This document shows, piece by piece, positions 39,237 to 48,000 of a stretch of 48,000 nt of DNA. A program made the translations under genes and the position numbers. Source of the stretch: Oceanicola sp. S124 (GTDB lineage: Bacteria; Pseudomonadota; Alphaproteobacteria; Rhodobacterales; Rhodobacteraceae); NCBI RefSeq assembly GCF_000220565.1, contig NZ_AFPM01000323.1, forward strand, positions 1 to 48,000, read 5' to 3'. The notes under the pieces are model-generated. The model had not been told where the DNA came from. It searched no databases and worked only from the letters and a program-made list of their open reading frames with translations. How positions within the stretch are numbered: the first letter of the stretch is position 1; every line of letters begins with the position of its first letter.

Positions 39237-40226
39237 TCACTTGGCCATTGCGTTGATCTGCTCGACCCAGCCTTCGGGCCAGGCTTCGGCGCGCTCGGAG
39301 TTGAAGTAGGCGCCCTGCACGTGCTCGCGGAAGGCGGCCAGGTCGGGCTCGGTCACCTGCAGGCCCTCGGACTTGAAGAAGTCGACCAGGCGGTCCTCGT
39401 TGGCCACGCGCTCGGCGTTGTTCCAGTCGCAGGAGGCCACGGCGGCCTCGGTCACGGCGGACTTCTCGTCATCCGAGAGCTGATCCCAGGTCTCGTTGCT
39501 GATGGCGATGTTGATGCCGTCGACCAGGTGGTTGGTCAGCACGATCTGCTCGGTCACCTCGTAGAACTTGGCGGCCTCGACGGTGGGCAGGGGGTTGTCC
39601 TGGGCGTCGATAGTGCCGGTCTGCAGTGCCAGGTAGACCTCGCCGAAAGGCAGGGGCGTCGGTGCGGCGCCAAGGGCCGAGCCGAGGAACAGCCAGGCGT
39701 CAGAGCCGGGCATGCGAAGCTTCACGCCGTCCAGGTCCGCCGGGGTCTGCACGTCGCGTGCCTTGCGCAGGTTCAGCTGTCGGGTGCCAAGATAGCAGGT
39801 GTCCAGCAGCTGGACGTCCATTTCGTCGCTGACCTTCGCCTTGAACTCGGCGCCGATGTCCGAGGCGAGGAAGGCGCGGTAGTGATCGGGGTTCTGGAAC
39901 AGGTAACCGGCGGTCAGCAGGCTGAATTCCGGGATCGCATCGGCGATCAGCTGGAACGACAGGTAGGTCATTTCCGCGTTGCCGCGCTGCAGGGCGTCGA
40001 GGTCCGCGCCCTGGCCGAACAGCGAGCCCGAGTCATAGAGCTGCACGTCGAAACGGCCCGGGACCTTTGCTTCCAGCTCATCCTTGAACACCTGCATGGC
40101 GCGGGTGTGCAGGTCGCTGGGCACCGAAGCCGTGGTGTACTTGATCTCGATCGCGTCCTGGGCCAGCGCCGGGGCCGCGAGCGCGGTGGTCAGCGCCAGA
40201 GCGCCAAGAGTGCATGTCAATTTCAT
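39237..40226 (-). CDS. dctP: TRAP transporter periplasmic substrate-binding protein (DctP-like)
   Basis: The product has 329 residues. A signal peptide (LTCTLGALALTTALAAPALA, cleavage before QDAIEIKY) is followed by a DctP fold: LHTRAMQVFKDELEAKVPGR, GNAEMTYLSFQLIADAIPEF, and the ligand-contacting LDGVKLRMPGSDAW with its conserved Arg. LPFGEVYLALQTGTIDAQDN and NPLPTVEAAKFYEV complete the pattern. It captures an acid or sugar acid in the periplasm and hands it to DctQM. GGGAGG lies upstream of ATG 40226. The neighbours suggest a sugar-derived ligand. Confidence 0.92.
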   Translation of the reverse strand: MKLTCTLGALALTTALAAPALAQDAIEIKYTTASVPSDLHTRAMQVFKDELEAKVPGRFDVQLYDSGSLFGQGADLDALQRGNAEMTYLSFQLIADAIPEFSLLTAGYLFQNPDHYRAFLASDIGAEFKAKVSDEMDVQLLDTCYLGTRQLNLRKARDVQTPADLDGVKLRMPGSDAWLFLGSALGAAPTPLPFGEVYLALQTGTIDAQDNPLPTVEAAKFYEVTEQIVLTNHLVDGINIAISNETWDQLSDDEKSAVTEAAVASCDWNNAERVANEDRLVDFFKSEGLQVTEPDLAAFREHVQGAYFNSERAEAWPEGWVEQINAMAK

Positions 40227-40331
40227 TAAGTGTCCTCCCTGGATGGAATTTCCCCGCCATTCCGACCGCAGTCAAGCTCCTCTACGGCGGCGGATCAGCG
40301 GGACTTTACAAAGGTCGGGCCCGCAAGTAAA

Positions 40332-40370
40332 CACTGATTGTATCAGTTGTTATATCAGTGACGCAATCAG
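40332..40370. promoter_or_regulatory. Nested inverted repeats between divergent operons
   Basis: CACTGAT (40332-40338) pairs with ATCAGTG (40354-40360), and CTGATTG (40334-40340) pairs with CAATCAG (40364-40370). TATCAG also occurs directly at 40341 and 40353. The block is AT-rich within GC-rich DNA and lies in the 187-bp gap between the TRAP operon and the sugar operon. It probably binds the GntR/FCD regulator encoded downstream and controls both directions; this is inferred. Confidence 0.5.
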
Positions 40371-40413
40371 GCCTGTTTCAGGCGATTCGTCCGATTGGAT
40401 CAGGGAAAGCAGG

Positions 40414-41316
40414 ATGCGCAGCGGCACGGACTTCAAAGGAGTGGTGGGGGCGACCGTCACCCCGGTAACGCAGGCGTTGGAGGTCGATTCGGTGAAGCTG
40501 TCGGGCCATTGCGCCGCGCTGCTGGACGCCGGTTGTGCCTTCGTGTCGTGCTTCGGCACGACCGGAGAGGGGGCCTCGTTCTCGGCAGCCCAGAAGATCG
40601 CGGCGCTGCAGCAGATGAAGGCGGCGGGCGCCGACATGTCGCGCCATGTGCCGGGCGTCGTCGCGGCCTCGGTCGATGATGCGGCGACCCTCTATCGTGC
40701 CTATGCCGCGCTGGGTTGCCGCGCCGCGCTGATCATCCCGCCCTTCTACTATGCGCCTTCGTCCGAGGCGGCCGTGGCCGCTTTCTTCGCGGCTGTGATC
40801 GAGAAGGCCGGCGCGCCGGACCTAGATATCGTGCTCTACAACTTTCCGTTCTTCTCGGGCGTTACCTTCACGCCTTCGCTGGTGCGCGCGGTCTGCGATG
40901 TCGCGGGCGGACGGGTCATCGGCATCAAGGATTCGACCGGCAACCTCGAAGGCGGCAAGGCGCTGATCGAGGCCTTCCCCGAGCTGTCGATCTTCACCGG
41001 CGATGACCGCATCCTGAGCCGCATGGTCGCCGCAGGCGGCGCGGGCATGATCGGTGGGCTGGTGAACCTCTTCCCTGCCGACAGCGTGACGCTCTGCGCC
41101 GGTGGCGTGGACGCAGCCTTCGAGGCCCGCGCCGCGCATCGCATCGAGGCGGTGGACGGCAACGGCGGGCTGGCGGCGCTGAAGGCTCTGCTGGCGATCC
41201 GCTATGATGATGAAACATTCCTGCGTACGATGCCCCCGCTGGCACCGCTGGACGCGGCTCTTCAGGGCAGGCTTGCCCTTGAGTTGGGCTTTGCAGGTGC
41301 CGAAAAGACCGCCTGA
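40414..41316 (+). CDS. Dihydrodipicolinate synthase/N-acetylneuraminate lyase family aldolase
   Basis: The product has 300 residues from ATG 40414; the upstream open frame lies in the promoter region and is rejected. It is a class I aldolase of the DapA superfamily: GTTGEG at 48-53, Tyr142 in LYNFPFFSGVTF, and the Schiff-base Lys172 in IGIKDSTGN. Typical members split 2-keto acids or 2-keto-3-deoxy sugar acids. With rhamnosidase, kinase and isomerase genes downstream, a sugar-acid lyase is more likely than lysine synthesis; this is inferred. It is the first gene of the plus-strand operon. Confidence 0.85.
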   Translation: MRSGTDFKGVVGATVTPVTQALEVDSVKLSGHCAALLDAGCAFVSCFGTTGEGASFSAAQKIAALQQMKAAGADMSRHVPGVVAASVDDAATLYRAYAALGCRAALIIPPFYYAPSSEAAVAAFFAAVIEKAGAPDLDIVLYNFPFFSGVTFTPSLVRAVCDVAGGRVIGIKDSTGNLEGGKALIEAFPELSIFTGDDRILSRMVAAGGAGMIGGLVNLFPADSVTLCAGGVDAAFEARAAHRIEAVDGNGGLAALKALLAIRYDDETFLRTMPPLAPLDAALQGRLALELGFAGAEKTA

Positions 41317-41348
41317 GTCAGGCGGAAAGACCCGGGAGGAGAGGCATC

Positions 41349-42026
41349 ATGGCAGCAGGTCGCGGCGGCGCATCGAAACGGCACGACGGAACGGTCCGGC
41401 AATCGGCCTATCACCAGTTCCAGGACGCGCTGCTGGACGGGCGCCTGCGCCCCGGCCAGCTGGTCAGCCAGCGCGAGCTGGTCGAGCTGATGCACCTCTC
41501 CATCGGCGCCCTGCGCGAGCTGCTGCCGCGGCTGGAATCCGAGGGGCTGATCCATGTCCTGCCGCAGCGGGGCATCCAGATCCCGGCCATCGACCTTCCG
41601 ATGATCCGCGACGCCTTCCAGATGCGTGCCGCACTGGAGCGCGAAGCGGTGCTGAACGCGCTGCGCACCATGCCCGACGAGGTGCTGCGCACTCAGCTGG
41701 ACCTGCATCGCGAGATCATCGAGGCGGTGCGCGAGAACCCCTCGGAAGAGATCCTGCAGCGCGGGCAGGAGGTCGACACCGGCTTTCACATGCTGCTGAT
41801 CCGCGAGACCGGCAACGAGCTGATCAAGGCGGCCTATGACATCAACTCGATCCGCATCCGGCTGATCAAGCTGGACCGCATCAAGCTCAGCTCGATCACC
41901 CTGCCGGCGGCCTTTGCCGACCATATCGCGGTGATCGAGGCGCTGCTGGCCCGCGATCCCGTGGCCGCGCCCGCCGCCATGGACCGCCATATCGCCAACG
42001 CCCGCGAACGCGCCCTGGAACTTTGA
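41349..42026 (+). CDS. GntR family (FCD) transcription regulator
   Basis: The product has 225 residues. An N-terminal winged helix at about 17-80 (YHQFQDALLDGRLRPGQLVS, LHLSIGALRELLPRLESEGL-like, IHVLPQRGIQI) is followed by an FCD ligand-binding domain at about 85-215 (AFQMRAALEREAV, Asp/His metal residues in EVDTGFHMLLIRETGNELI, FADHIAVIEALLARDPVAA). It is likely a ligand-released repressor of this cluster and of the divergent TRAP operon. GGAGGAG precedes ATG 41349. Confidence 0.9.
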   Translation: MAAGRGGASKRHDGTVRQSAYHQFQDALLDGRLRPGQLVSQRELVELMHLSIGALRELLPRLESEGLIHVLPQRGIQIPAIDLPMIRDAFQMRAALEREAVLNALRTMPDEVLRTQLDLHREIIEAVRENPSEEILQRGQEVDTGFHMLLIRETGNELIKAAYDINSIRIRLIKLDRIKLSSITLPAAFADHIAVIEALLARDPVAAPAAMDRHIANARERALEL

Positions 42027-42027
42027 A

Positions 42028-44700
42028 ATGACCGGACCGTCTGGCCTCGCCCCGGATCAGCCCCCCGCCAACACGGGCGCGCCGCACGCCGTGTCCCTGC
42101 GCTGCAACCTGCTGGCCGCGCCCGCGGGCCTGAACGGCACGCCCCGTTTCGCATGGGGCGCCGAAGGGGTGGGGGAGGTCATCTCTCAGCGTCTGTTGCT
42201 GGGCACCGACGCGAAGGCGCTGGCCAATGGCTCGGCGGAGGTCTGGGATAGCGGCGCGCTTGCGCCCGACGCCCGCAGCCTTGCCTATACCGGCCCCGAC
42301 CTGCCGCGCGATGCCCGCCTCTGGTGGAGCGTCGAGATGACCTCGGTCGATGGCGCGATCACCCGCGCGGCCCCGGCGCCGATCCTGACGGGCCTCGCGC
42401 CGGACGATTGGCAAGCCGACTGGATCGCCCGCTATTTCGTCCTGCCCGCCGGGCGCGAGGTTCCCCAGGATTCCAATTACGACAACCGTTTCCAGGCCCG
42501 CCCCGCCGACTACCTGCGCCGACCGCTGTCGCTGCCCGAAGCGCCGGTGCGCGCCTTTGCCTATGTCGCGGCCCTCGGCCTTTATGAGCTTGAGGTCAAC
42601 GGCACACGCATCGGTGATGCGGTCATGGCACCTGGCTGGACCGACTACCACCAGCGCGCCGAATACGACGTTCTGGACGTGACCGGGGCGCTCGTTCCGG
42701 GCGAGAACGTGCTGGGCGTGATCCTGGGCGAGGGCTGGTACTCGGGCCGGATCGGGCACAACCAGCGCCGTGCGGGCAATCACTACGGCGGACGGCCTGC
42801 GCTGAAGCTGCAACTGCACCTCGAGTATGCCGACGGGCGGCTCGAGAAGGTCACTTCGGACGACAGCTGGACCACCCGGCAGGGCCCAATCTGCTATTCG
42901 GACTTCCTCGCAGGCGAGATGTACGACGCCCGCCTGGAAATGCCCGGCTGGTCGGCACCCGGGTTCACCGAGGTCAACTGGCAGCCGGTCGAGGTCTTCA
43001 CGCCCGATCCGCGCGCCCCGCAGCTTGATGCCGCCCGCGCCCCGCAGGCTCGAGAGGTCGCGTGGCTGGACGCCGTCGCCGAAAGCGCCGCCCCGGATGG
43101 CGAGCGGATCTTCGACTTTGGTCAGAACCTTGCCGGCTACATCCGCCTGACCGTCGAGGCCCCCGAGGGCACCGAGATCCGCCTGCGCCACGGAGAGCGG
43201 CTGGACGAGACCGGCGCGCTCTATACCGCCAACCTGCGTTTCGCGGTCAGCGAGGATATCTACATCTGTCGTGGCGGCGGGGAGGAGGTCTTTGCCCCCC
43301 GCTTCACCTTCCACGGCTACCAGTACCTCGGGTTGCGCAGCAGCGACCCCGGCGCGAAGATCCGCGTGCAATCGGTGGCGATCCAGACCGACCTGCCGCG
43401 CACGGGCCGGATCGAGACCGGCCACGCAATGGTCAACCAGCTGCTCTCGAACATCTTCTGGAGCCAGCGCGGCAACTTCCTGGCCGTGCCCACCGATTGC
43501 CCGCAGCGGGATGAGCGCTACGGCTGGTCCGCCGATGCCCAGGTCTTCTGGAAGACCGCCGGGTATTTCATGGATGTCTCGGCCTTCACCGCCAAGTGGC
43601 TGGAGGACATGGTCGACGGCCAGTCGCCGGAGGGGGTCTTCCCCGACGTGGCGCCGACCAAGCCGCTCAACCCCTACCGCCTGACCCCGCAACCCGGCGC
43701 GCCCGCATGGGGCGATGCGCCGGTGATCCTGTGCTGGGACCACCTGATGCGCTACGGCGACCGGGCGCTTATGCAGCGCATGTGGGCCCCGCTGGTCGCC
43801 TGGATGGATTATATCGAGCGCGAGAACCCGGACGGCATCCGCGAGCACTCGGTCCACAACAATTACGGCGACTGGCTGTCGATCGGTCCCGCGACCGACC
43901 GGCCGCTGCTGAACACCGCCTACTGGATCCGTCTTGCCGATCTGATGGCCCGCATGGCAGCCGAGATCGGCGAGAATGCCACTCGATGGCAGGCCCTTGC
44001 GACGCGCTTGCGCGCAGGTTTCCTCGCGCGCTTCTGGGATGGTCAGCGTCTGACCGGCGACACCCAGACGGCCTACCTACTGGCGCTGGATTTCGACCTG
44101 CTGCCCGAGGATCAGCGCCCGCAGGCCGCTGCGCGGCTGGATGCTCTGCTGCAGGAGGCAGGCGGCCACCTGCAGACCGGCTTCCTGGGCGTGCGCCACC
44201 TGGCGCCGGTGATCTGCGACTGGCTGGGGCCGGAACGTGCTGTCGATCTGCTGCTGAAGGAAAGCTACCCCTCGTGGGGGTTCTCGATCCGGCAGGGGGC
44301 GACCTCGATCTGGGAACGCTGGGACGGCTGGACGCCGGAACGGGGTTTCCAGTCGACCGCGATGAACTCGTTCAACCACTACACCTACGGCGCCATCGGG
44401 GAATGGATCTGGGCGCGGCTGGCCGGGATCGATTGGGACGAGGCGGCGCCAGGCTACCTGCGCCTGCGCATGCGCCCGGTCTTCGACCGGCGGATCGGCC
44501 ATGTCAGCGCGCGCTATGACGCGGCCACCGGGCCCGTCGAAAGCGCCTGGCGGTTCGAGGGCGATACGCTCGGCTGGCAGGTCAGCCTGCCACCGGGCGT
44601 GACGGCGAAGGTCACCTTGCCGCCAGGATGGCGGTGCGACGGGAAGGAACACCTTGCCCTGGCGCCGGGTCGGCATGACCTGCGCCTTTCGGCAGGCTGA
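42028..44700 (+). CDS. Alpha-L-rhamnosidase, glycoside hydrolase family 78
   Basis: The 890-residue product has the GH78 layout: a beta-rich N-terminal part (WQADWIARYFVLP, FAYVAALGLYELEVNGTRIG, APGWTDYHQRAEYDVLDVTG, GVILGEGWYSGRIGHN) and then an (alpha/alpha)6 barrel. Asp490, Glu496 and Asp503 in DCPQRDERYGWSADAQ fit the acid-side catalytic residues of the family. Glu763 in SIWERWDGWTPE fits the base. No signal peptide is visible, so it should act in the cytoplasm on an imported rhamnoside. It follows the GntR gene by one base. Confidence 0.92.
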   Translation: MTGPSGLAPDQPPANTGAPHAVSLRCNLLAAPAGLNGTPRFAWGAEGVGEVISQRLLLGTDAKALANGSAEVWDSGALAPDARSLAYTGPDLPRDARLWWSVEMTSVDGAITRAAPAPILTGLAPDDWQADWIARYFVLPAGREVPQDSNYDNRFQARPADYLRRPLSLPEAPVRAFAYVAALGLYELEVNGTRIGDAVMAPGWTDYHQRAEYDVLDVTGALVPGENVLGVILGEGWYSGRIGHNQRRAGNHYGGRPALKLQLHLEYADGRLEKVTSDDSWTTRQGPICYSDFLAGEMYDARLEMPGWSAPGFTEVNWQPVEVFTPDPRAPQLDAARAPQAREVAWLDAVAESAAPDGERIFDFGQNLAGYIRLTVEAPEGTEIRLRHGERLDETGALYTANLRFAVSEDIYICRGGGEEVFAPRFTFHGYQYLGLRSSDPGAKIRVQSVAIQTDLPRTGRIETGHAMVNQLLSNIFWSQRGNFLAVPTDCPQRDERYGWSADAQVFWKTAGYFMDVSAFTAKWLEDMVDGQSPEGVFPDVAPTKPLNPYRLTPQPGAPAWGDAPVILCWDHLMRYGDRALMQRMWAPLVAWMDYIERENPDGIREHSVHNNYGDWLSIGPATDRPLLNTAYWIRLADLMARMAAEIGENATRWQALATRLRAGFLARFWDGQRLTGDTQTAYLLALDFDLLPEDQRPQAAARLDALLQEAGGHLQTGFLGVRHLAPVICDWLGPERAVDLLLKESYPSWGFSIRQGATSIWERWDGWTPERGFQSTAMNSFNHYTYGAIGEWIWARLAGIDWDEAAPGYLRLRMRPVFDRRIGHVSARYDAATGPVESAWRFEGDTLGWQVSLPPGVTAKVTLPPGWRCDGKEHLALAPGRHDLRLSAG

Positions 44701-44711
44701 GGGAGAGAAAC

Positions 44712-46331
44712 ATGAGCTATATCGGCATCGACGTCGGCACGGGCAGCGCCCGCGCCGGTGTCTTCAACGCATCCGGAGACCTGCTTGGCGCCGGCAGCTG
44801 CGCCATCCGGACCTACCGCCCGCGCGCCCATCACGCGCAACAGGCCTCGGCCGAAATCTGGGCCGCCGTCTGCGCCTCGGTTCGTGCGGCGCTCAAGGCC
44901 TCGGGGCTTGAGGCCAGCGCGATCCGCGGACTGGGCTTCGATGCGACCTGTTCGCTGGTGGTGTCGGATGCGCGCCTTGGACCGGTCAGCGTCGACCCCG
45001 AGGGCGCCCCGGGGCAGGACGTGATGCTGTGGATGGATCACCGCGCCCTCGGCGACGCGGAAGAGATCAACGCTATCGGTGGCGCGCCGCTGGCCCATGT
45101 GGGCGGGCGGATCTCGCCCGAGATGGAGCTGCCCAAGCTGCGCTGGATGAAGCGGGAACTGCCGGGCCAATGGGCCGAGGCGGCGCATTTCTGGGATCTG
45201 CCCGACTGGCTGGTGCATCGCGCCACCGGGGATCTGACCCGCTCGCTCTGCTCGACCGTCTGCAAGTGGACCTACCTTGGGCACAAGGGCACCGCGGGCG
45301 AGGGCTGGGACGATGCCTTCCTCGCCAACATCGGGCTTGAGGAACTGTCCCGCGACGATCACGCTGCCATCGGCGCCAGCCTCGCCTCGCCCGGCGCTCC
45401 CTGCGGCGGGCTGAGCGAGAGGGCCGCCGAAGAGCTGGGCCTTGCCCCCGGCACCCCCGTCGCGGCCAGTGTCATCGACGCCTATGCCGGTGCGCTCGGC
45501 ACCCTCGGGCTGGGGCTTGAGGGCGATGCGGGCATCGACCGCCGCCTTGCCGTGATCGCCGGCACTTCGACCTGCCATATCGCGCTGTCGCGCGAGGCGA
45601 TCTTCGTGCCCGGCGTCTGGGGGCCCTACTTCGGCGCCGCCCTGCCGGAGTTCTGGGCGCTGGAAGGCGGCCAGTCCGCCGCCGGGGCGCTGATGGATGC
45701 GGTGATTGCGCGCCACGCGGCCTCGGTGCCGCTGGCGGAAAAGGCCGCGCGGCGCGGCACCCGGGTCGCCACGCTGATCGAGGAACACCTGGCGGGCATG
45801 GGTGAGGAAACCGCCCTGCTGACCCGCGACCGCCATATCCAGCCGGATTTTCATGGCAACCGCTCTCCTCTGGCCGAACCATGGCGGCAGGGCGGTGTCT
45901 CGGGGCTGACGCTGGAAGGCGGGCTGGACGACCTGGCGCTGGACTACCTCGCGACGGTGCAGGCGCTGGCCTATGGCTCGCGTCACATCATCGAGGCGAT
46001 GCGGGCCAAGGGCGCGCAGATCGACACGCTGGTGATGAGCGGCGGGCTGGCGGCCAATGCGCTTTACCTGCGCGAACACGCCGATGCCACGGGCTGCCGC
46101 GTGCTGGTGCCCGAGGGGCGCGAGCCGGTCCTGCTGGGCTCGGCCATGCTGGGCGCCGTGGCGGCGGGCGATGGCGCGGACCTGCCCGCGATGATGGCCG
46201 CCATGTCCGGCGGCTACAGCGAAATCCACCCGCGCGGCGGCCGGATCGCAGCCTTCCATGACCGCAAGTACCGGGTCATGCGGCGGATGCAGGACGACCA
46301 CGCGGCCTACCGAACGATCATGGAGGAGTGA
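44712..46331 (+). CDS. FGGY family carbohydrate kinase (pentulose/ribulokinase type)
   Basis: The product has 539 residues. It has the first phosphate motif [20 protein letters not shown], the substrate region [12 protein letters not shown] with [19 protein letters not shown], the second phosphate motif [28 protein letters not shown], and the C-terminal adenosine motif [20 protein letters not shown]. This is the FGGY-pentulose kinase subfamily. It phosphorylates a ketopentose or related ketose with ATP. GGGAGAG precedes ATG 44712. It overlaps the GTG codon preceding the next gene. Confidence 0.88.
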   Translation: MSYIGIDVGTGSARAGVFNASGDLLGAGSCAIRTYRPRAHHAQQASAEIWAAVCASVRAALKASGLEASAIRGLGFDATCSLVVSDARLGPVSVDPEGAPGQDVMLWMDHRALGDAEEINAIGGAPLAHVGGRISPEMELPKLRWMKRELPGQWAEAAHFWDLPDWLVHRATGDLTRSLCSTVCKWTYLGHKGTAGEGWDDAFLANIGLEELSRDDHAAIGASLASPGAPCGGLSERAAEELGLAPGTPVAASVIDAYAGALGTLGLGLEGDAGIDRRLAVIAGTSTCHIALSREAIFVPGVWGPYFGAALPEFWALEGGQSAAGALMDAVIARHAASVPLAEKAARRGTRVATLIEEHLAGMGEETALLTRDRHIQPDFHGNRSPLAEPWRQGGVSGLTLEGGLDDLALDYLATVQALAYGSRHIIEAMRAKGAQIDTLVMSGGLAANALYLREHADATGCRVLVPEGREPVLLGSAMLGAVAAGDGADLPAMMAAMSGGYSEIHPRGGRIAAFHDRKYRVMRRMQDDHAAYRTIMEE

Positions 46332-46336
46332 GAGCG

Positions 46337-47917
46337 ATGACCAGGATACAACTCGTCGCCAGCGGCGACCTGCGCGAAAGCGCCAACCTGCAATGCTGGC
46401 CGACCCAGAAGGCCTTGGAAGAAGACCTGGCCCGCGTGCTGGCCGGGCTGGGCCATGAGCTTGTCCGGGGCCATCCCGAAAAGCCCGAGGGCCATGGCTT
46501 CATCGCCAGCCAGCGCGAGGGTATGGATATCTTCGCCGGTCTCGACCCCGACGCCCCGCTGATCGTCGCCGAGGCGGTCTGGCAATATTCGCACCATGTC
46601 CTGCCGGGGTTGACCACCCACCGTGGCCCGATCCTGACTCTGGCCAACTGGTCGGGCCAGTGGCCGGGGCTGGTGGGTCTGCTGAACCTCAACGGTTCGC
46701 TGACCAAGGCGGGCGTCGAATACGCCTCGCTCTGGAGCGAGGATTTCAGCGATGCCTTCTTCCTCGACGGGCTGAAGGAGTGGCTTGAGACCGGGCGCAT
46801 CACCCATGACACCTCGCATGTGCGCCCCTACGACGGCGGCAGCGCGGATGCGGAGCTGGCCCAGCAGATTGCCCAGGACCTGCGCAGCCGCAAGACGATC
46901 CTCGGGGTCTTCGACGAGGGCTGCATGGGCATGTACAACGCCATCATCCCGGATGAGCTGCTGATGCCGCTGGGCATCTTCAAGGAACGGCTGTCGCAAT
47001 CGGCGCTCTATTTCGAGACCAAGCAGGTTCCCGAGACCGAAGCGCGCGCGGTCTACGACTGGATGCTCGGCAAGGGCATGACCTTCCACCTGGGCGACAA
47101 CCCGGCGACGGATCTGACCGAGGCCCAGGTGCTGGACCAGTGCCGCATGTATGTCGCCGCCGTGCGCCTGATGGACCGCTTCGGCTGCGAGGCGATCGGC
47201 ATCCAGTACCAGCAGGGCCTGAAGGACCTGCTGCCGGCCTCGGACCTGGTCGAAGGCATGCTGAACAACGCCGAGCGTCCGCCTGTGGCCCGCGCCGATG
47301 GCAGCGTCATCCGCGAGGGCGCGGCCATCGTGCATTTCAACGAGGTCGACGAATGCGCGGCGCTCGACGGGGTGATGATCCAGCGGGTGCATACCGCCCT
47401 TGGTCAGCCGGTCGAGAACACGCTGCATGACCTCCGCTGGGGCGGGATGGATGCCTCGGGCGGACAGGACGGTTTCGTCTGGGTCTTCGAGATCTCGGGC
47501 GCGGCACCGCCTGCGCACCACGCGGGGGGCTGGGCCGGCTCGGAAAGCCTGCGCCAGCCGCCGATGTTCTTCCCGGCGGGCGGCGGCACGCTGAAGGGCT
47601 ATGCCAAGCCGGGCGAGATCATCTGGTCGCGCATCTTCCTGCAGGACGGCGCGCTGCACATGGACCTTGGCCGGGGCCGGGCCGTGGCGTTGAGCACTGA
47701 AGAGCAGGAGCGCCGCTCGCAGGGCACCAACCCGGAATGGCCGATCATGAACGCCGTGCTGACCGGCGTCAGCCGTGATCAGATGATGGCGCGGCACAAG
47801 GCCAACCACATCCAGGTGGTCTATGCCAACTCGGCCGAAGAGGCCGACCGCGCCATGCTGGCCCGGGCCGAGCTGGCGCGCGAGATGGGGCTGACGGTCT
47901 CTCTCTGCGGCGTCTGA
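46337..47917 (+). CDS. L-fucose/L-arabinose isomerase-like protein
   Basis: The product has 526 residues from ATG 46337; the in-frame GTG 46328 is only one base from GGAGG and is disfavoured. The N-terminal [17 protein letters not shown] and the middle [20 protein letters not shown] carry a Glu at the metal position. [20 protein letters not shown] and the C-terminal [17 protein letters not shown] match the FucI/AraA-type fold, where an active-site Glu, Asp and His hold a divalent metal. It probably converts an aldose to the ketose used by the upstream kinase. The exact sugar is not deducible. Confidence 0.75.
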   Translation: MTRIQLVASGDLRESANLQCWPTQKALEEDLARVLAGLGHELVRGHPEKPEGHGFIASQREGMDIFAGLDPDAPLIVAEAVWQYSHHVLPGLTTHRGPILTLANWSGQWPGLVGLLNLNGSLTKAGVEYASLWSEDFSDAFFLDGLKEWLETGRITHDTSHVRPYDGGSADAELAQQIAQDLRSRKTILGVFDEGCMGMYNAIIPDELLMPLGIFKERLSQSALYFETKQVPETEARAVYDWMLGKGMTFHLGDNPATDLTEAQVLDQCRMYVAAVRLMDRFGCEAIGIQYQQGLKDLLPASDLVEGMLNNAERPPVARADGSVIREGAAIVHFNEVDECAALDGVMIQRVHTALGQPVENTLHDLRWGGMDASGGQDGFVWVFEISGAAPPAHHAGGWAGSESLRQPPMFFPAGGGTLKGYAKPGEIIWSRIFLQDGALHMDLGRGRAVALSTEEQERRSQGTNPEWPIMNAVLTGVSRDQMMARHKANHIQVVYANSAEEADRAMLARAELAREMGLTVSLCGV

Positions 47918-47934
47918 GGCCGGGCAGGGCGACA

Positions 47935-47955
47935 GGGCGCGGCAGTGTCGCGCCC
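47935..47955 (+). terminator. GC-rich hairpin after the sugar operon
   Basis: GGGCGCG (47935-47941) pairs with CGCGCCC (47949-47955) around seven bases, 17 bp after the last stop. There is no U-run, so it is only a possible terminator. A second perfect GC palindrome runs into the window end. Confidence 0.4.
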
Positions 47956-48000
47956 GTTGCCAGATGAGTGCAGGATAGCGCGCGGCCGCCGGCCGCGCGC

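Noticed and set aside
44514-46301. Minus-strand open frame of 595 codons over the kinase gene
   Set aside because: It is a shadow of the FGGY kinase; the kinase has all expected motifs and a good ribosome site.
47977-48000. Perfect GC palindrome at the window end
   Set aside because: It is cut off by the window edge. It could be part of a terminator or a repeat element, but there is too little sequence to call it.
1-48000. CRISPR arrays, tRNA or rRNA genes, insertion sequences
   Set aside because: No regularly spaced repeats, cloverleaf sequences, rRNA segments or IS transposases were recognised apart from the MuA-like gene.

Overview
The window is GC-rich DNA (roughly 60-70% by eye, with dips at the far left and in the tail-fibre gene). 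It comes from an alphaproteobacterium, most likely a member of the Rhodobacterales. The basis is codon and GC style, a DctPQM TRAP-type sugar/acid cluster, and a transposable prophage of the kind known from Rhodobacter and Paracoccus. This taxon is an inference; no rRNA or tRNA is present to test it.

About 37.35 kb (3..37353) is one apparently complete Mu-like transposable prophage. Both ends carry the same terminal pattern, TGTA-n4-GACAC-n9-CAGT, in inverted orientation, with a second copy of the inner pattern near each end. The five bases after the right end are TTAGG, and the two visible bases before the left end are GG, which fits a 5-bp target duplication. From the left the prophage holds: terminal binding sites; a minus-strand cargo pair (three-Cys-motif radical-SAM-like protein plus its TcmP partner); a secreted protein; an S24 repressor (minus); and an operator region with three related repeats. 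The rightward early operon follows: small HTH proteins, a ParB-like protein, MuA, MuB, DUF3164, GemA and a Mor-type activator. Then come lysis genes (amidase, holin candidate, nested spanins), packaging and head genes (Mu gp27-gp36-like), and tail genes.

The head and transposition parts are Mu-like. The tail is a long flexible (siphovirus-type) module: tail tube, a chaperone with a GGGAAAC -1 frameshift site, tape measure, NlpC/P60 protein and TipJ/J-like protein, with no sheath or baseplate spike. The MuF-like minor head protein carries an ADP-ribosyltransferase-like C-terminal domain. The tail fibre carries an SGNH/SASA esterase domain.

Right of the prophage (37354..48000) is a chromosomal carbohydrate region. 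A minus-strand TRAP transporter operon (dctP-Q-M) ends in a terminator only 13 bp from the prophage end. It is divergent from a plus-strand operon coding for a DapA-family aldolase/lyase, a GntR/FCD regulator, a cytoplasmic GH78 alpha-L-rhamnosidase, an FGGY pentulose kinase and an L-fucose-isomerase-like protein. The shared intergenic region holds nested inverted repeats that suit the local GntR regulator. The cluster plausibly imports and breaks down a rhamnose-containing or related deoxysugar compound, but the exact substrate cannot be read from sequence.
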